Shown here: piece after piece, positions 1 through 8,304 of the stretch
Position numbering within the stretch: the stretch's first letter is position 1
Layout: every line of letters begins with the position of its first letter
Source of the DNA: Oscillospiraceae bacterium
GTDB taxonomy: Bacteria; Bacillota; Clostridia; Oscillospirales; Oscillospiraceae
Length of the DNA stretch: 36,389 bases
Assembly (NCBI GenBank): GCA_021203045.1
Contig: JAJQBY010000124.1
Location: 1-36,389, forward strand
Direction of reading: 5' to 3'
Notes under the pieces: generated by a model
What the model saw: the letters and a program-made list of their open reading frames with translations, nothing else
The model's database searches: none
What the model was told of the DNA's origin: nothing
Made by a program: the position numbers and the translations under genes

Positions 1-38
1 TTTCTGAACATTTTTTTATCGTAAAGCAATATTTGGGG

Positions 39-67
39 TTGCCAAATTGAAAAATTTGGGCTATAAT
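39..67 (+). promoter_or_regulatory. sigma-A-like promoter without an evident gene
   Basis: TTGCCA (39-44) and a perfect TATAAT (62-67) are separated by exactly 17 bp. It points rightward into the 3' end of the opposite-strand psuK gene, so any transcript would be antisense to psuK. No convincing plus-strand coding region follows. It may be chance in an AT-rich gap. Confidence 0.4.
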
Positions 68-78
68 ACTACATAGAA

Positions 79-94
79 GAACGGCTTTCCGTTC
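79..94 (-). terminator. possible psuK terminator hairpin
   Basis: GAACGG (79-84) and CCGTTC (89-94) form a 6-bp stem with a CTTT loop, starting 16 bases past the psuK stop. On the minus strand the bases that follow the stem (TTCTATG) are only weakly T-rich, so termination would be inefficient. Confidence 0.35.
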
Positions 95-110
95 GATACC
101 GAAAATACCG

Positions 111-1013
111 TCAGCCCTCGTCCGTGACCGCTCCCAGCTCCCGCAGGGCCTCCGTCACAGCGCCGGGGTGGGATACGGTGACGGCGGCGGCTTTCGCGCC
201 CAGGGCGGCGCATTCCTCCAGCGGCAGGCCCATGGCCAGTCCCACGGTCAGGGCGGCGGTCAGGCAGTCTCCCGCGCCGGTGGCGTCCCGCATGGGGACG
301 GGAAAGGCGGGCTGATGCAGGAGCCTGTCCCCCTCCCCGCAGAGAAAGCCCTCCGCCCCCAGGGATACCACCACCCGCCGGACGCCGGCGCGCAGCAGCG
401 CCCGGAGAGCGGCCTCCGGGCCGGCCAGACCGGTCAGGGCCCGGGCCTCCATGCGGTTGGCCTTCAGGGTGTGGAGCCGGGGCAGGATGGGCCGGAGCTT
501 CGGGCATTTCACGGCGGATACGCAGTCTGCCGTCAGGGGGACGGCGGCCAGCTCCGCCAGGGCCGTCAGGGCCTCCTCCGGGAGATTGGCGTCCACCGCG
601 GCGGCGGCGCAGCCGTTGACCGCCGGGGCAATGGCGCGGATATAGTCCCCGTCCAGGGCGGCGCACAGGCGCATATCGTTCACGGCGGCGGCCATGTCTC
701 CCCGCTGGTCGCAGATATAGAGATAGCGGTTATTGGGCCCGTCCATCCAGCGGCACCCGTCCAGCCGGACGGCGAAGCGCTCTGCCTCCTCCCGGATGGC
801 GGCCTCGTGCTCATCCCGGCCCAGGGGGGCGAAAAAGGCGGCCTCCGCCCCCAGCAGGGCGCAGTCCCTGGCGATGTTCCAGCCCACGCCTCCCAGGGAC
901 ATGGACACCCGGCCCGGGATGGAATCCCCCGGGGTGAAGGGAGCCGACCCCCGGCCCCCGATGTCGATATTCAATGCGCCGATCACAGCGACTTTTCTTT
1001 TTTCACGTTTCAT
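111..1013 (-). CDS. psuK: PfkB-family carbohydrate kinase, pseudouridine kinase-like
   Basis: A 300-residue ribokinase/PfkB-fold sugar kinase. The N-terminal strand (VAVIGALNIDIGG, residues 8-20) and the SLGGVGWNIARD segment (about 39-50) form the substrate side. DATGAGD (243-249) is the PfkB signature with catalytic Asp249 and the anion hole. The stretch HTLKANRMEA and the VSAVKC segment resemble E. coli PsuK (YeiC), which phosphorylates pseudouridine to pseudouridine 5'-phosphate in the cytoplasm. Its usual partner psuG is not in the window and could lie beyond the left edge. The start is ATG at 1013. There is no Shine-Dalgarno sequence, and a promoter at 1020-1048 places the predicted first transcribed base on the A of this ATG. 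The substrate could still be another nucleoside or sugar, since PfkB kinases are hard to assign by sequence. Confidence 0.75.
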   Translation of the reverse strand: MKREKRKVAVIGALNIDIGGRGSAPFTPGDSIPGRVSMSLGGVGWNIARDCALLGAEAAFFAPLGRDEHEAAIREEAERFAVRLDGCRWMDGPNNRYLYICDQRGDMAAAVNDMRLCAALDGDYIRAIAPAVNGCAAAAVDANLPEEALTALAELAAVPLTADCVSAVKCPKLRPILPRLHTLKANRMEARALTGLAGPEAALRALLRAGVRRVVVSLGAEGFLCGEGDRLLHQPAFPVPMRDATGAGDCLTAALTVGLAMGLPLEECAALGAKAAAVTVSHPGAVTEALRELGAVTDEG

Positions 1014-1019
1014 GGTATC

Positions 1020-1048
1020 ATTGTATCGTTTGAAAGCCCATATTGCAA
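1020..1048 (-). promoter_or_regulatory. psuK promoter, predicted leaderless
   Basis: On the minus strand TTGCAA (1048-1043) is followed after 17 bp by TACAAT (1025-1020). The usual six-base gap to +1 puts the transcript start at 1013, the first base of psuK. The -35 box overlaps the AAGGAG ribosome site of divergent ybaK. Confidence 0.5.
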
Positions 1049-1058
1049 GGAGAAAACC

Positions 1059-1520
1059 ATGACTATCGAAAAAGTAAAGCAGCTTTTGGAGGAAAGGGGC
1101 CTGTCCGACCGACTCCATGAGTTCGAGGCCTCCACCGCCACGGTGGAGCTGGCCGCCCGGTGCCTGGGGGTGGACCCGGACCAGATCGCCAAGACACTGT
1201 CCTTCTACTATGGGGACGGGGCGGTGCTGGTGGTGGCCGCCGGGACCCGGCGCATCGATAACCACAAGTTCAAAACCCAGTTCGGCTGCAAGGCCCGCAT
1301 GCTGTCCCGGGAGGACACGGAGCGCATCACCGGCAACGCCGCCGGAGGGGTGTGTCCCTTCCTGGCCCCGGAGGGGGTGCAGGTCTGGCTGGACGTGAGC
1401 CTGAAGGACCACGATATCGTCTATCCCGCCGCCGGCAGCGCCCACAGCGGCATCGCCCTGTCCTGCGCGGAGCTGGAGGCGTTATCCGAACCCGCCGGCT
1501 GGTGCGATGTATGCAAGTAA
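1059..1520 (+). CDS. YbaK/EbsC (ProX-like) aminoacyl-tRNA deacylase domain protein
   Basis: A 153-residue single-domain protein of the YbaK/ProRS-INS superfamily. Members hydrolyse mischarged aminoacyl-tRNA (for example Cys- or Ala-tRNAPro) in the cytoplasm. Visible features are VELAARCLGVDPDQIAKTLSF near residues 23-43 (written here as the helix after TATVELAA), the VVAAGTRRIDNHKFK strand-loop containing the likely substrate-binding Lys, and the GGVCPFL and VWLDVSL segments. These match the family order and its usual 150-160 residue length. The start at ATG 1059 has AAGGAG eight bases upstream. It is divergent from psuK across a 45-bp gap and is followed after 44 bp by a flavin-binding protein gene, so it may head a short operon. 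Substrate specificity cannot be assigned. Confidence 0.8.
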   Translation: MTIEKVKQLLEERGLSDRLHEFEASTATVELAARCLGVDPDQIAKTLSFYYGDGAVLVVAAGTRRIDNHKFKTQFGCKARMLSREDTERITGNAAGGVCPFLAPEGVQVWLDVSLKDHDIVYPAAGSAHSGIALSCAELEALSEPAGWCDVCK

Positions 1521-1564
1521 ATCAAAAAAGTCCAACTATCATCACATTTTAGGAGGTATTCATC

Positions 1565-1957
1565 ATGGAAGAAGTATGCGAATTTCTGAAGCAGTGCGGT
1601 ATTTATTACATCGCCACCTGCGAGGGGGACCAGCCCCGGGTGCGGCCCTTCAGCACCGTCCATATTTTTGAGGGGAAGCTGTATTTCCAGACCGGGAAGG
1701 TCAAGCCTGTGTCCCATCAGCTGGCCGCGAATCCCAAGGTGGAGATCTGCGGGTTCAGCAAGGGCCAGTGGGTCCGGGTGGCCGGCACCGCTGTAGAGGA
1801 CCCCAGCCTGGAGGCCCAGGAGAGCCTGCTGGCGGCCTATCCCTCGCTGAAGGGGAAATACGCCCCCGGGGACGGGAACAACCAGGTGTTCTATCTGAAG
1901 GACGCGACCGCCACCTTCACCGCCCACGGCAAGGAGCCTAAGGTAGTCACCTTCTGA
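1565..1957 (+). CDS. pyridoxamine 5'-phosphate oxidase-like flavin-binding protein
   Basis: A 130-residue FMN-binding split-barrel protein of the PNPOx-like superfamily. The opening segment (EFLKQCGIYYIATCEGDQPRVRPF, described by its YIAT and RVRPF motifs), the LYFQTGK strand and the WVRVAGTA strand are the classic flavin-site elements of these small oxidoreductases. Members bind FMN or F420 and often act in stress or cofactor reduction; the specific reaction cannot be read from sequence. A strong AGGAGGT lies seven bases ahead of ATG 1565. It follows ybaK and precedes the chromate transporter pair by 27 bp, consistent with one transcript. Confidence 0.75.
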   Translation: MEEVCEFLKQCGIYYIATCEGDQPRVRPFSTVHIFEGKLYFQTGKVKPVSHQLAANPKVEICGFSKGQWVRVAGTAVEDPSLEAQESLLAAYPSLKGKYAPGDGNNQVFYLKDATATFTAHGKEPKVVTF

Positions 1958-1984
1958 TATTCCGGCATTTCTGGAGAGAGGCAC

Positions 1985-2533
1985 ATGAAAACCTATTGGT
2001 CGCTGTTCAAAACATTTTTTAAGATCGGCCTGATCACCTTCGGCGGGGGGTACGCCATGCTGCCCATCCTCCGCCGGGAGGTGGTGGAAAACCACGGCTG
2101 GTGTACGGAGGAGGAGCTGGGGGACTATTACGCCATCGGCCAGTGCACCCCCGGTATCATCGCCGTGAATACCGCCACCTTCATCGGCTATAAGCAGAAG
2201 GGCCTGCCCGGGGGCATCGTGGCCACCTACAGCCTGACCCTGCCCAGCTTTATCATCATCCTGCTGATTGCCGCGCTGCTGCAAAATTTCGCGGAATACC
2301 CCGTGGTGCAGAACGCCTTCATGGGTATCCGCGTGGCGGTGACGGTGCTGATCGCCGGGGCGGTGGTGAAGCTGTTCAAAACCTCCGTGAAGGATAAGCT
2401 CACCCTGATCATATTCCTGATCGTGCTGGCTCTGGCCGTGGCCACGGGCCTGTCCCCGGTGCTGATCGTGGTGGCGGCGGGGGTGGCCGGCGTGGTCATC
2501 CAGTCTGTGAAGGGAGCGAGGGAGCGGAAATGA
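1985..2533 (+). CDS. chromate transporter family protein, first half-size subunit
   Basis: A 182-residue integral membrane protein of the CHR family. The N-terminal FKIGLITFGGGYAMLPIL motif is the conserved CHR signature. Next come EELGDYYAIGQCTPGIIA and several hydrophobic segments at about 75-100, 105-130 and 135-170. CHR proteins occur as one long fused protein or, as here, as two short adjacent genes that form an antiparallel pair. Chromate/sulfate is the textbook substrate, but short pairs in anaerobes are often uncharacterised, so the transported ion is an inference. Its TGA overlaps the ATG of the next gene (ATGA), which indicates translational coupling. Confidence 0.88.
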   Translation: MKTYWSLFKTFFKIGLITFGGGYAMLPILRREVVENHGWCTEEELGDYYAIGQCTPGIIAVNTATFIGYKQKGLPGGIVATYSLTLPSFIIILLIAALLQNFAEYPVVQNAFMGIRVAVTVLIAGAVVKLFKTSVKDKLTLIIFLIVLALAVATGLSPVLIVVAAGVAGVVIQSVKGARERK

Positions 2534-3102
2534 TGATCTATCTTCGCCTTTTCTGGGAATTTTTCAAGGTGGGGCTGTTCTCCGTGGGAGGCGGCCTGGC
2601 CACTCTGCCCTTCCTCAATGAGATGGGCCCCCGCACCGGCTGGTTCACCGCCCAGCAGGTGGCGGATATGCTGGCCGTGTCCGAGTCCACCCCCGGGCCC
2701 ATCGGCATCAACATGGCGGTGTATACGGGCTATACCGTGGCCGGGATAGGGGGCAGCGCCTGCGCCCTGGCGGGGGAGGTCACCCCCAGCATCATCATTA
2801 TCCTCATCATTGCCGCCTTTTTAAAGGCGTTCCGGGACAATCGCTATGTCCAGGGGGTGTTCTATGGCATCCGCCCGGCATCCACGGCCCTGATCGCCTC
2901 CGCCGGGCTGACCGTGGCCGCCGGTGCGCTCTTAAATACCGCCGCCTGGGCGGGCCTTGCCAGCGTGGGCGCCGTCATCCAGTGGCCCGCCGTTATCCTG
3001 GCCGCCGTGCTGGCGGTCATATACATCCGCTTTCAGAAGCTCCATCCCGCCTTCCTCATCCTGATCGGCGCCGCCGCCGGGATACTGTACGGGCTGGTGT
3101 AA
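2530..3102 (+). CDS. chromate transporter family protein, second half-size subunit
   Basis: A 190-residue CHR-family membrane protein, homologous to the preceding gene. It shares the FKVGLFSVGGGLATLPFL signature near the N terminus and the STPGPIGINMAVYTGY loop, followed by about four more hydrophobic segments ending in an AGILYGLV tail. It starts at ATG 2530 inside the stop of its partner, so the two subunits are probably made in equal amounts. No clear terminator follows; a new promoter for the ABC transporter operon begins about 40 bp downstream. Confidence 0.88.
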   Translation: MMIYLRLFWEFFKVGLFSVGGGLATLPFLNEMGPRTGWFTAQQVADMLAVSESTPGPIGINMAVYTGYTVAGIGGSACALAGEVTPSIIIILIIAAFLKAFRDNRYVQGVFYGIRPASTALIASAGLTVAAGALLNTAAWAGLASVGAVIQWPAVILAAVLAVIYIRFQKLHPAFLILIGAAAGILYGLV

Positions 3103-3143
3103 TGCACAAACAGCGCCGATTTATTTTTCTTTGCAGATTATCC

Positions 3144-3172
3144 TTGACGAACCATGCTTTTTGTGCTATCCT
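3144..3172 (+). promoter_or_regulatory. sigma-A promoter of the ABC importer operon
   Basis: TTGACG (3144-3149), 17 bp, TATCCT (3167-3172). Predicted transcription starts near 3179, leaving a leader of about 48 nt before the binding-protein gene. Confidence 0.6.
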
Positions 3173-3226
3173 CTGTGGGCCAAGAGAAAATTTCATATTG
3201 GAGCCAAAAAAGGAGCAATACCAACC

Positions 3227-4822
3227 ATGAAAAGTCGTATTCTCGCCCTTATTCTGGCGGCCCTCATGACAGCGGCACTCTGCGGATGCGGAGGCGGCGA
3301 GTCAGCCCAGGGGGACACAGCGTCAGAGACGGCTGATACCGAAGCCACCGCAACGGCGGCGGAGGACACAGCCGAGGAAAGCACCGGCTCCACCGGCGAA
3401 GCCGTCTACGGAGGAGAGATCACCGTGGGCATCGCCGCAGAACTGGACAGCAGTCTTGACCCGCACGTTTCTTCGTCGCTGGCAGGAACCAGAGAGGTCC
3501 TATTCAATATCTTTGAAGGGCTCGTAAAGCCCGACACAGAAGGAAATCTCATCCCCGCCGTCGCCGAAAGCTACACCGTGAACGAAACCGCTGACGTATA
3601 TACCTTCACCCTGCGTGAGGGCGTCAAGTTTCACAACGGAGAAACGGTAACGGTCGGGGATGTCGTATATTCGCTGACCAGAGCTGCGGGTCTGGACACC
3701 GGGGAGCCCTTTATGAGCACCCTGTCCGGCATCGCCAGCGTGGAGGCCACGGACGACAGCACCATCGTCGTCACCCTGTCCGCACCGGACACGGAATTTC
3801 TGGCCTATATGACCGCCGCCATCATCCCGGAGGGGAACGACCCCGATGAGGAGCTGATCGGCACCGGTCCGTTCAAATTCGTCTCCCGCACCGTGCAGGA
3901 GAACGTAGTCATCGAAAAATTCGATGAATACTGGGGCGAGGAGCCCTATCTGGACAAGGTCACCTTCCAGGTCATCGAGGACAGCCAGACCATGGTCATG
4001 AGCCTCCAGTCCGGGGCCATCGATATGGCCGCTCATCTGGATGCCAGCCAGGCGGCCCAGCTGGACGGGCTGACCGTGCTGGAGGGCAGCATGAACCTGG
4101 TGCAGGCCCTGTATCTCAATAACGCCGTGGAGCCCTTCGATAACATCCTTGTCCGGCAGGCCCTGAGCTACGCCATCGACAAGTATGAGATCATCGACCT
4201 GGCCGGAGACGGCTACGGCACCGCCCTGGGCAGCAGCATGTATCCCGCCTTCGCCAAGTACTTTGACGAGAGCCTGACCAATTATTATGAGACCGATATC
4301 GAGAAGGCCAGGGAGCTGCTGGCAGAGGCCGGGTATGAGGACGGCTTCACCTTCACCATCGCGGTGATCTCCAGCTATACCCCCCATGTGAACGCCGCCC
4401 AGGTCATCGTGGAGCAGCTCAAGGAGATCGGCGTGACCGTGGAGATCGAGCAGATGGACGCCTCCACCTGGTACTCCGACGTATACCAGGGCAAGGATTT
4501 CCAGGCCACCATCAACGGCTTCGACGCCTCCACCCTGACCGCCTCCGCCATGCTCTCCCGCTTCACCAGCACCAGCAGCAAGAACTTCATCAGCTTCTAT
4601 AACGATGAGTACGACGCGGCCTATGCCGAGGCGGTAGCCACGGTGGACGAGGCCACGCAGATCGACCTGTTCAAGCAGTGCCAGACCATCCTCACGGAGC
4701 AGGCGGCCAACGTCTACATCCAGGACCTGGCGGAATTCGTGGCCATGCAGTCGAACGTGGGCGGATATGAATTCTATCCCCTGTACGTCATGGATATGTC
4801 CACGGTCTATCTCATTGGATAA
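3227..4822 (+). CDS. ABC transporter solute-binding lipoprotein, family 5 (peptide/nickel type)
   Basis: A 531-residue extracytoplasmic solute-binding protein of the DppA/OppA/NikA family. A signal sequence (residues 1-20) ends in a lipobox LCGC with lipidated Cys21, then an acidic Thr/Ala/Glu-rich linker to about residue 60. The mature domain begins with a GGEITVGIAAELDSSLDPH-type strand. It contains the family motif for the first lobe (AESYTV..YTFTLREGVKFHNG) and the later VRQALSYAIDKYEII helix. The start at ATG 3227 is chosen because it begins the signal peptide and has AGGAG 11 bases upstream; an upstream in-frame start would put 32 non-hydrophobic residues before it. It is the first gene of a complete importer. 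Peptides are the likeliest cargo, but nickel or another ligand cannot be excluded. Confidence 0.9.
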   Translation: MKSRILALILAALMTAALCGCGGGESAQGDTASETADTEATATAAEDTAEESTGSTGEAVYGGEITVGIAAELDSSLDPHVSSSLAGTREVLFNIFEGLVKPDTEGNLIPAVAESYTVNETADVYTFTLREGVKFHNGETVTVGDVVYSLTRAAGLDTGEPFMSTLSGIASVEATDDSTIVVTLSAPDTEFLAYMTAAIIPEGNDPDEELIGTGPFKFVSRTVQENVVIEKFDEYWGEEPYLDKVTFQVIEDSQTMVMSLQSGAIDMAAHLDASQAAQLDGLTVLEGSMNLVQALYLNNAVEPFDNILVRQALSYAIDKYEIIDLAGDGYGTALGSSMYPAFAKYFDESLTNYYETDIEKARELLAEAGYEDGFTFTIAVISSYTPHVNAAQVIVEQLKEIGVTVEIEQMDASTWYSDVYQGKDFQATINGFDASTLTASAMLSRFTSTSSKNFISFYNDEYDAAYAEAVATVDEATQIDLFKQCQTILTEQAANVYIQDLAEFVAMQSNVGGYEFYPLYVMDMSTVYLIG

Positions 4823-4825
4823 AAG

Positions 4826-5767
4826 GTGCGCTATATACTGAAAAAAACCGGGGTACTGCTCGTCACCCTGCTTGTCATATCCCTTCTGGCCTTCCTGGCC
4901 TTCCAGATCATTCCCGGGGACCCCACCGCCCGCCTTCTCGGCACCGACTATACGCCGGAGCGGGCGGAGGCCCTGCGGGAGGAGCTCGGCCTGACCGGAA
5001 ACGTCTTTGTGCGATACTGGAAATGGCTCTCCGGCTTCGTCACGGGGGATATGGGGACCAGCTACAGCTATTCCATGCCGGTCAGCGAGGTCATCCATGG
5101 GAAGGTCGCCGTCACGGCGGCCCTGTCCCTGATGGCCTGGCTGATGGTGATGGTCATCAGCATACCTCTTGGCATAACGCTGGCCCGCTATCAGGGCAGC
5201 CGGGCAGACCGGGCGTTCGTGGCCATGAACCAGGTGTTCATGGCCATTCCGCCGTTCTTTCTGGGGATACTGTTCACCTATGTGTTCGGGCTGGTGCTGA
5301 AGCTTTTCGTGCCCGGCTCCTTTGTGAGCTTCTCGGACAGCTTCTTCGGCTGCCTGGGCTATCTGGTGTTCCCGGCCCTGGCCATCGCCATCCCCAAGGC
5401 GGCCATGGTCACAAAGCTGCTTCGCTCGTCCATCCTCGCCCAGATGGACCAGGACTATGTCCGCACGGCGTACAGCCGGGGAAACTCCCGCTGGGGAGTG
5501 ATACGGGGCCATGTGCTGCGAAACGCCCTTCTGCCGGTGGTGACCTTCCTGGCCATGACCCTCGCGGATATCGTGGCCGGGTCCATCGTCGTGGAGCAGG
5601 TGTTCGCCCTGCCGGGCCTGGGGCGGCTGCTTCTTTCAAGCATCAGCAACCGGGATTATCCCGTGGTGCAGTGCATCGTGGTGATGATCTCCTTTGTGGT
5701 GGTGTTCATGAACTATCTGTCGGACATCGTAACCCAGTATATCGACCCGCGTGTGCGGCTGAACTAG
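4826..5767 (+). CDS. ABC transporter permease, DppB/NikB type
   Basis: A 313-residue inner-membrane permease. It has an N-terminal helix (about 8-28), the IPGDP motif just after it, and helices near 100-125, 135-160, 170-195, 235-260 and 280-305. The EAA cytoplasmic loop that contacts the ATPases appears as DYVRTAYSRGNSRWGVIRGHVLRNALLP. The start is GTG at 4826, only three bases after the binding-protein stop and without a good ribosome site, so it probably depends on coupled translation. It ends with a TAG stop. The next permease gene is separated by 225 bp that hold a structured repeat, an unusual break within such an operon. Confidence 0.9.
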   Translation: MRYILKKTGVLLVTLLVISLLAFLAFQIIPGDPTARLLGTDYTPERAEALREELGLTGNVFVRYWKWLSGFVTGDMGTSYSYSMPVSEVIHGKVAVTAALSLMAWLMVMVISIPLGITLARYQGSRADRAFVAMNQVFMAIPPFFLGILFTYVFGLVLKLFVPGSFVSFSDSFFGCLGYLVFPALAIAIPKAAMVTKLLRSSILAQMDQDYVRTAYSRGNSRWGVIRGHVLRNALLPVVTFLAMTLADIVAGSIVVEQVFALPGLGRLLLSSISNRDYPVVQCIVVMISFVVVFMNYLSDIVTQYIDPRVRLN

Positions 5768-5769
5768 GC

Positions 5770-5805
5770 TCATTTTGATAAAAAGCGAGCTTTTTATCAA
5801 AATGA
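5770..5805. repeat. perfect 17-bp inverted repeat (H1 of repeat copy A)
   Basis: The arms 5770-5786 and 5789-5805 are exact reverse complements separated by GA. It begins two bases after the dppB stop. The stem is AT-rich and is not followed by a T run, so it is not a standard terminator. A comparably perfect but different-sequence hairpin (18450-18492) sits on the same side of the other repeat copy. Confidence 0.85.
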
Positions 5806-5814
5806 AGGGGGTAG

Positions 5815-5947
5815 CGGCCCGACCCGCGCACTCGGCGTCCGCCAATGGCGGCCACCTCGCACACTCCCGGGCCGAGAAGAATTTTTTGCCACGTACACGC
5901 CGCGGCAAAAAATGATCCAACTTTATTTGCGCCTGCGGGCGCAAACT
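5815..5947 (+). repeat. structured dispersed repeat, copy A
   Basis: About 133 bp that are nearly identical, in reverse complement, to 18333-18449. Three hairpins can be drawn. H2 pairs CGGCCCG (5815-5821) with CGGGCCG (5868-5874) and carries an inner CCGCC-AAT-GGCGG hairpin. H3 pairs ATTTTTTGCC with GGCAAAAAAT (5881-5913 region). H4 is a TTTGCGCC/GGCGCAAA stem near 5926-5945. It reads in the direction of operon transcription and lies between the two permease genes. No coding potential is evident. Confidence 0.85.
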
Positions 5948-5992
5948 CTGCGAGGCCCTTTTCATTCAGAAACGGTTCTCTTTTACTGCGAT

Positions 5993-6799
5993 ATGATAAC
6001 TTCCAGAAAAAACAAGACATTCCGGGCCGGGGCGGTCATTACGGCGGTCATGCTCCTTATCATCCTGGTGGGGGCCTTCTGGACGCCCTATGACCCCAAC
6101 GCCATGGACGGCTCCGCCAAGCTCCAGCCCCCCAGCCTCGCCCATCTGCTGGGGACGGATAACTTCGGCCGGGACATCTTCTCCCGGGTGGTGGAGGGCG
6201 CCGGGGCCACCTTCGTCATCGCCGCCGCCACGGTGGCCATCGGCCTGGTGGCGGGTATGATCATCGGCGGCCTGACCGGGTATTACGGGGGACCGCTGGA
6301 CGAGATACTCATGCGCATATGCGACGCCATCGCCGCCTTTCCCAGCATCCTGCTGGCCCTGGTGTTGATCGCCCTGTTCGGCTCCGGCCGGTATAAGATC
6401 ATCCTGGCCCTGGGGCTGCTGTTCATCCCCAGCTTTTCCCGCATCGTCCGCTCGGAGGTGGCGAAGCAGAAAAGCATGGACTATGTGCGTAGCGCAAAGC
6501 TCATGGGCGTGGGGGATATGCGCATCCTGTTCGTCCATATCATGCCGAACATCCTGCCGGTGCTGCTCTCCACGGTGGCCATCGGCTTCAATAACGCGGT
6601 GCTGGCGGAGGCCTCCATGAGCTATCTGGGCGTGGGTGTCCAGCCTCCGGACGCCAGCCTCGGCCGCATGCTCAGCGAGGCCCAGACCTATCTCATGTCC
6701 GCCCCGTGGTACGCCGTTTCCGTGGGCCTCGCCATCATCCTGCTGGTGCTGGGCTTCGGCCTTCTCAGCGACGGCCTGGGAGGGCAGTACGATGCTTGA
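5993..6799 (+). CDS. ABC transporter permease, DppC/NikC type
   Basis: A 268-residue permease partner of the upstream DppB-like protein. It has a first helix at about 13-35, the [15 protein letters not shown] segment that marks DppC/OppC proteins, then helices near 75-100, 112-135, 190-215 and 235-260. The EAA loop reads [27 protein letters not shown] 5993 is chosen because it opens with the charged ITSRKNKTF stretch directly before the first helix. An in-frame start 81 bases upstream would translate part of repeat copy A and is unlikely. No ribosome site is evident upstream, perhaps because the repeat displaced it. The 3' end overlaps the next gene by 8 bp. Confidence 0.88.
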   Translation: MITSRKNKTFRAGAVITAVMLLIILVGAFWTPYDPNAMDGSAKLQPPSLAHLLGTDNFGRDIFSRVVEGAGATFVIAAATVAIGLVAGMIIGGLTGYYGGPLDEILMRICDAIAAFPSILLALVLIALFGSGRYKIILALGLLFIPSFSRIVRSEVAKQKSMDYVRSAKLMGVGDMRILFVHIMPNILPVLLSTVAIGFNNAVLAEASMSYLGVGVQPPDASLGRMLSEAQTYLMSAPWYAVSVGLAIILLVLGFGLLSDGLGGQYDA

Positions 6800-7574
6800 G
6801 ATACGGGATCTGCATGTAAAATTCCTCTCCACCGGCCGGGAGGCCGTGGGGGGCATAGACCTGACCATGGCCCCCGGGGAGCGACTGGGCCTGGTGGGGG
6901 AGTCCGGCTCCGGCAAGACCGTCACGGCCATGGCCGTATCCGGCCTGATCGAGCGGAACCGGGTGGAGATGTCCGGCCAGGTGCTGTTCGAGGGGCGGGA
7001 CCTGCTGAGCTGTCCCCGGCAGGAGCTGCGGGCCGTCCAGGGGCAGGATATCGGCGTGGTGTTTCAGGAGCCCATGACCAGCCTGAACCCCCTTATGAAG
7101 GTGGGCCATCAGGTGGAGGAGGTGCTGCGGCTCCATACGGCCCTGTCCCCCGGGGAGCGGCGGGCTAAGGCCCTGGAGGCCATGGAGCAGGTGGGCCTGC
7201 CCGACCCGCCGGGGACCTATGAGAAATATCCCCATCAGCTCTCCGGAGGCCAGCGGCAGCGGGCCATCATCGCCTCCGCTATGGTGATACACCCGAAGCT
7301 CCTCATGTGCGACGAGCCCACCACCGCCCTGGACGTGACGGTGCAGGCCCAGATACTGGCCCTGCTGGGGGATATAAGCCGCCGATACGGGGTGGGGATA
7401 CTGCTGATAAGCCATGACCTGTCCGTGGTGCGCCGCCTGTGCGAGAGCGTGGCGGTGATGTACCGGGGCCGGATTGTGGAGCGGGGGCGGACGGAGGACG
7501 TGTTCCAAAGCCCCCGGGACGAATACACCCGGCGGCTCATCGCCGCCATACCCACGAGGAAGCGCCATGAATGA
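6792..7574 (+). CDS. ABC transporter ATP-binding protein, DppD/NikD type
   Basis: A 260-residue ATPase. The Walker A motif is GESGSGKT (about residues 36-43), the Q-loop lies in [12 protein letters not shown], the signature is LSGGQRQRA, Walker B is [11 protein letters not shown], and the switch is the His of [10 protein letters not shown]. At 260 residues it lacks the C-terminal oligopeptide extension of full DppD proteins and is closer in size to NikD. It energises import through the DppB/DppC-like pore. It overlaps dppC-like by 8 bp and the next ATPase gene by 8 bp (ATGAATGA). Confidence 0.9.
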   Translation: MLEIRDLHVKFLSTGREAVGGIDLTMAPGERLGLVGESGSGKTVTAMAVSGLIERNRVEMSGQVLFEGRDLLSCPRQELRAVQGQDIGVVFQEPMTSLNPLMKVGHQVEEVLRLHTALSPGERRAKALEAMEQVGLPDPPGTYEKYPHQLSGGQRQRAIIASAMVIHPKLLMCDEPTTALDVTVQAQILALLGDISRRYGVGILLISHDLSVVRRLCESVAVMYRGRIVERGRTEDVFQSPRDEYTRRLIAAIPTRKRHE

Positions 7575-8304
7575 ACCTGTGCTGGAAGTGAAGGACCTGT
7601 CCGTGACCTATACGGACAAAAACGTCTTTGGCCTGGGCCGCACCTTCCGGGCGGTGGAGAACGTCTCCTTCCAGGTGCGGCAGGGGGAGATACTGGGCCT
7701 GGCGGGGGAGTCCGGCTGCGGCAAGTCCACCCTCTCCAAGGCCATATTGGGCATGCTGCCCCCGGCGGCGGTTCAGGGCCAGATCGTCCACCATACCAAG
7801 CGGCCCCAGATGGTGTTTCAGGACCCTGCCAGCAGCCTGAACCCCTCCAAGACCATCGGCTGGATACTGGAGGAGCCCCTGCGGGCCTTCGGCAAATACG
7901 ACGCCCCGGAGCGGAAGCGCCGGGTGCTGGATATGCTGGAGCGGGTGGGCCTGGAGCGGGACTATGCCTCCCGCCGGCCCAGGGAGCTTTCCGGGGGCCA
8001 GCGGCAGCGGGTGTCCATCGCCGTGGCCCTGATACAGCGGCCCCGCTTCATCGTGGCGGACGAGCCGGTCTCCGCCCTGGACGTGACCATCCAGGCCCAG
8101 ATACTGGACCTGCTGTGGGACCTGCGGCGGGAGCTGGACCTGAGCTATCTGTTCATCAGCCATGACCTGAACGTGATCTATTCCATCTGCGACCGGGTCA
8201 TGGTCATGGAGTCGGGCCATATCATCGAGGAAGGGCCGGTGGAGCAGGTATACGACCACCCGCAGCAGGAATACACCAAAAAGCTCCTCCGGGCGGTGCG
8301 CTGA
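7567..8304 (+). CDS. ABC transporter ATP-binding protein, DppF/NikE type
   Basis: A 245-residue ATPase, second of the pair. Walker A is GESGCGKS, the Q-loop is in [12 protein letters not shown], the signature is LSGGQRQRV, Walker B is [11 protein letters not shown] and the switch His is in [10 protein letters not shown]. It is short for DppF and similar in size to NikE, so peptide versus metal substrate stays open. Start at ATG 7567 overlaps the previous gene by 8 bp; its TGA shares a base with the ATG of sfsA. Confidence 0.9.
   Translation: MNEPVLEVKDLSVTYTDKNVFGLGRTFRAVENVSFQVRQGEILGLAGESGCGKSTLSKAILGMLPPAAVQGQIVHHTKRPQMVFQDPASSLNPSKTIGWILEEPLRAFGKYDAPERKRRVLDMLERVGLERDYASRRPRELSGGQRQRVSIAVALIQRPRFIVADEPVSALDVTIQAQILDLLWDLRRELDLSYLFISHDLNVIYSICDRVMVMESGHIIEEGPVEQVYDHPQQEYTKKLLRAVR

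Noticed and set aside
3500..5512. A 670-codon open frame on the minus strand
   Set aside because: It is the reverse shadow of the binding-protein and permease genes, whose lipobox, EAA loop and ribosome sites are unambiguous. It is His/Gly/Gln-rich without domains, as expected for reverse frames in GC-rich DNA. Similar long shadows elsewhere were dropped for the same reason.
5770..5805. Ordinary intrinsic terminator ending the operon after dppB
   Set aside because: The stem is AT-rich with a two-base loop and no trailing T run, and the following permease and ATPase genes clearly belong to the same transporter.
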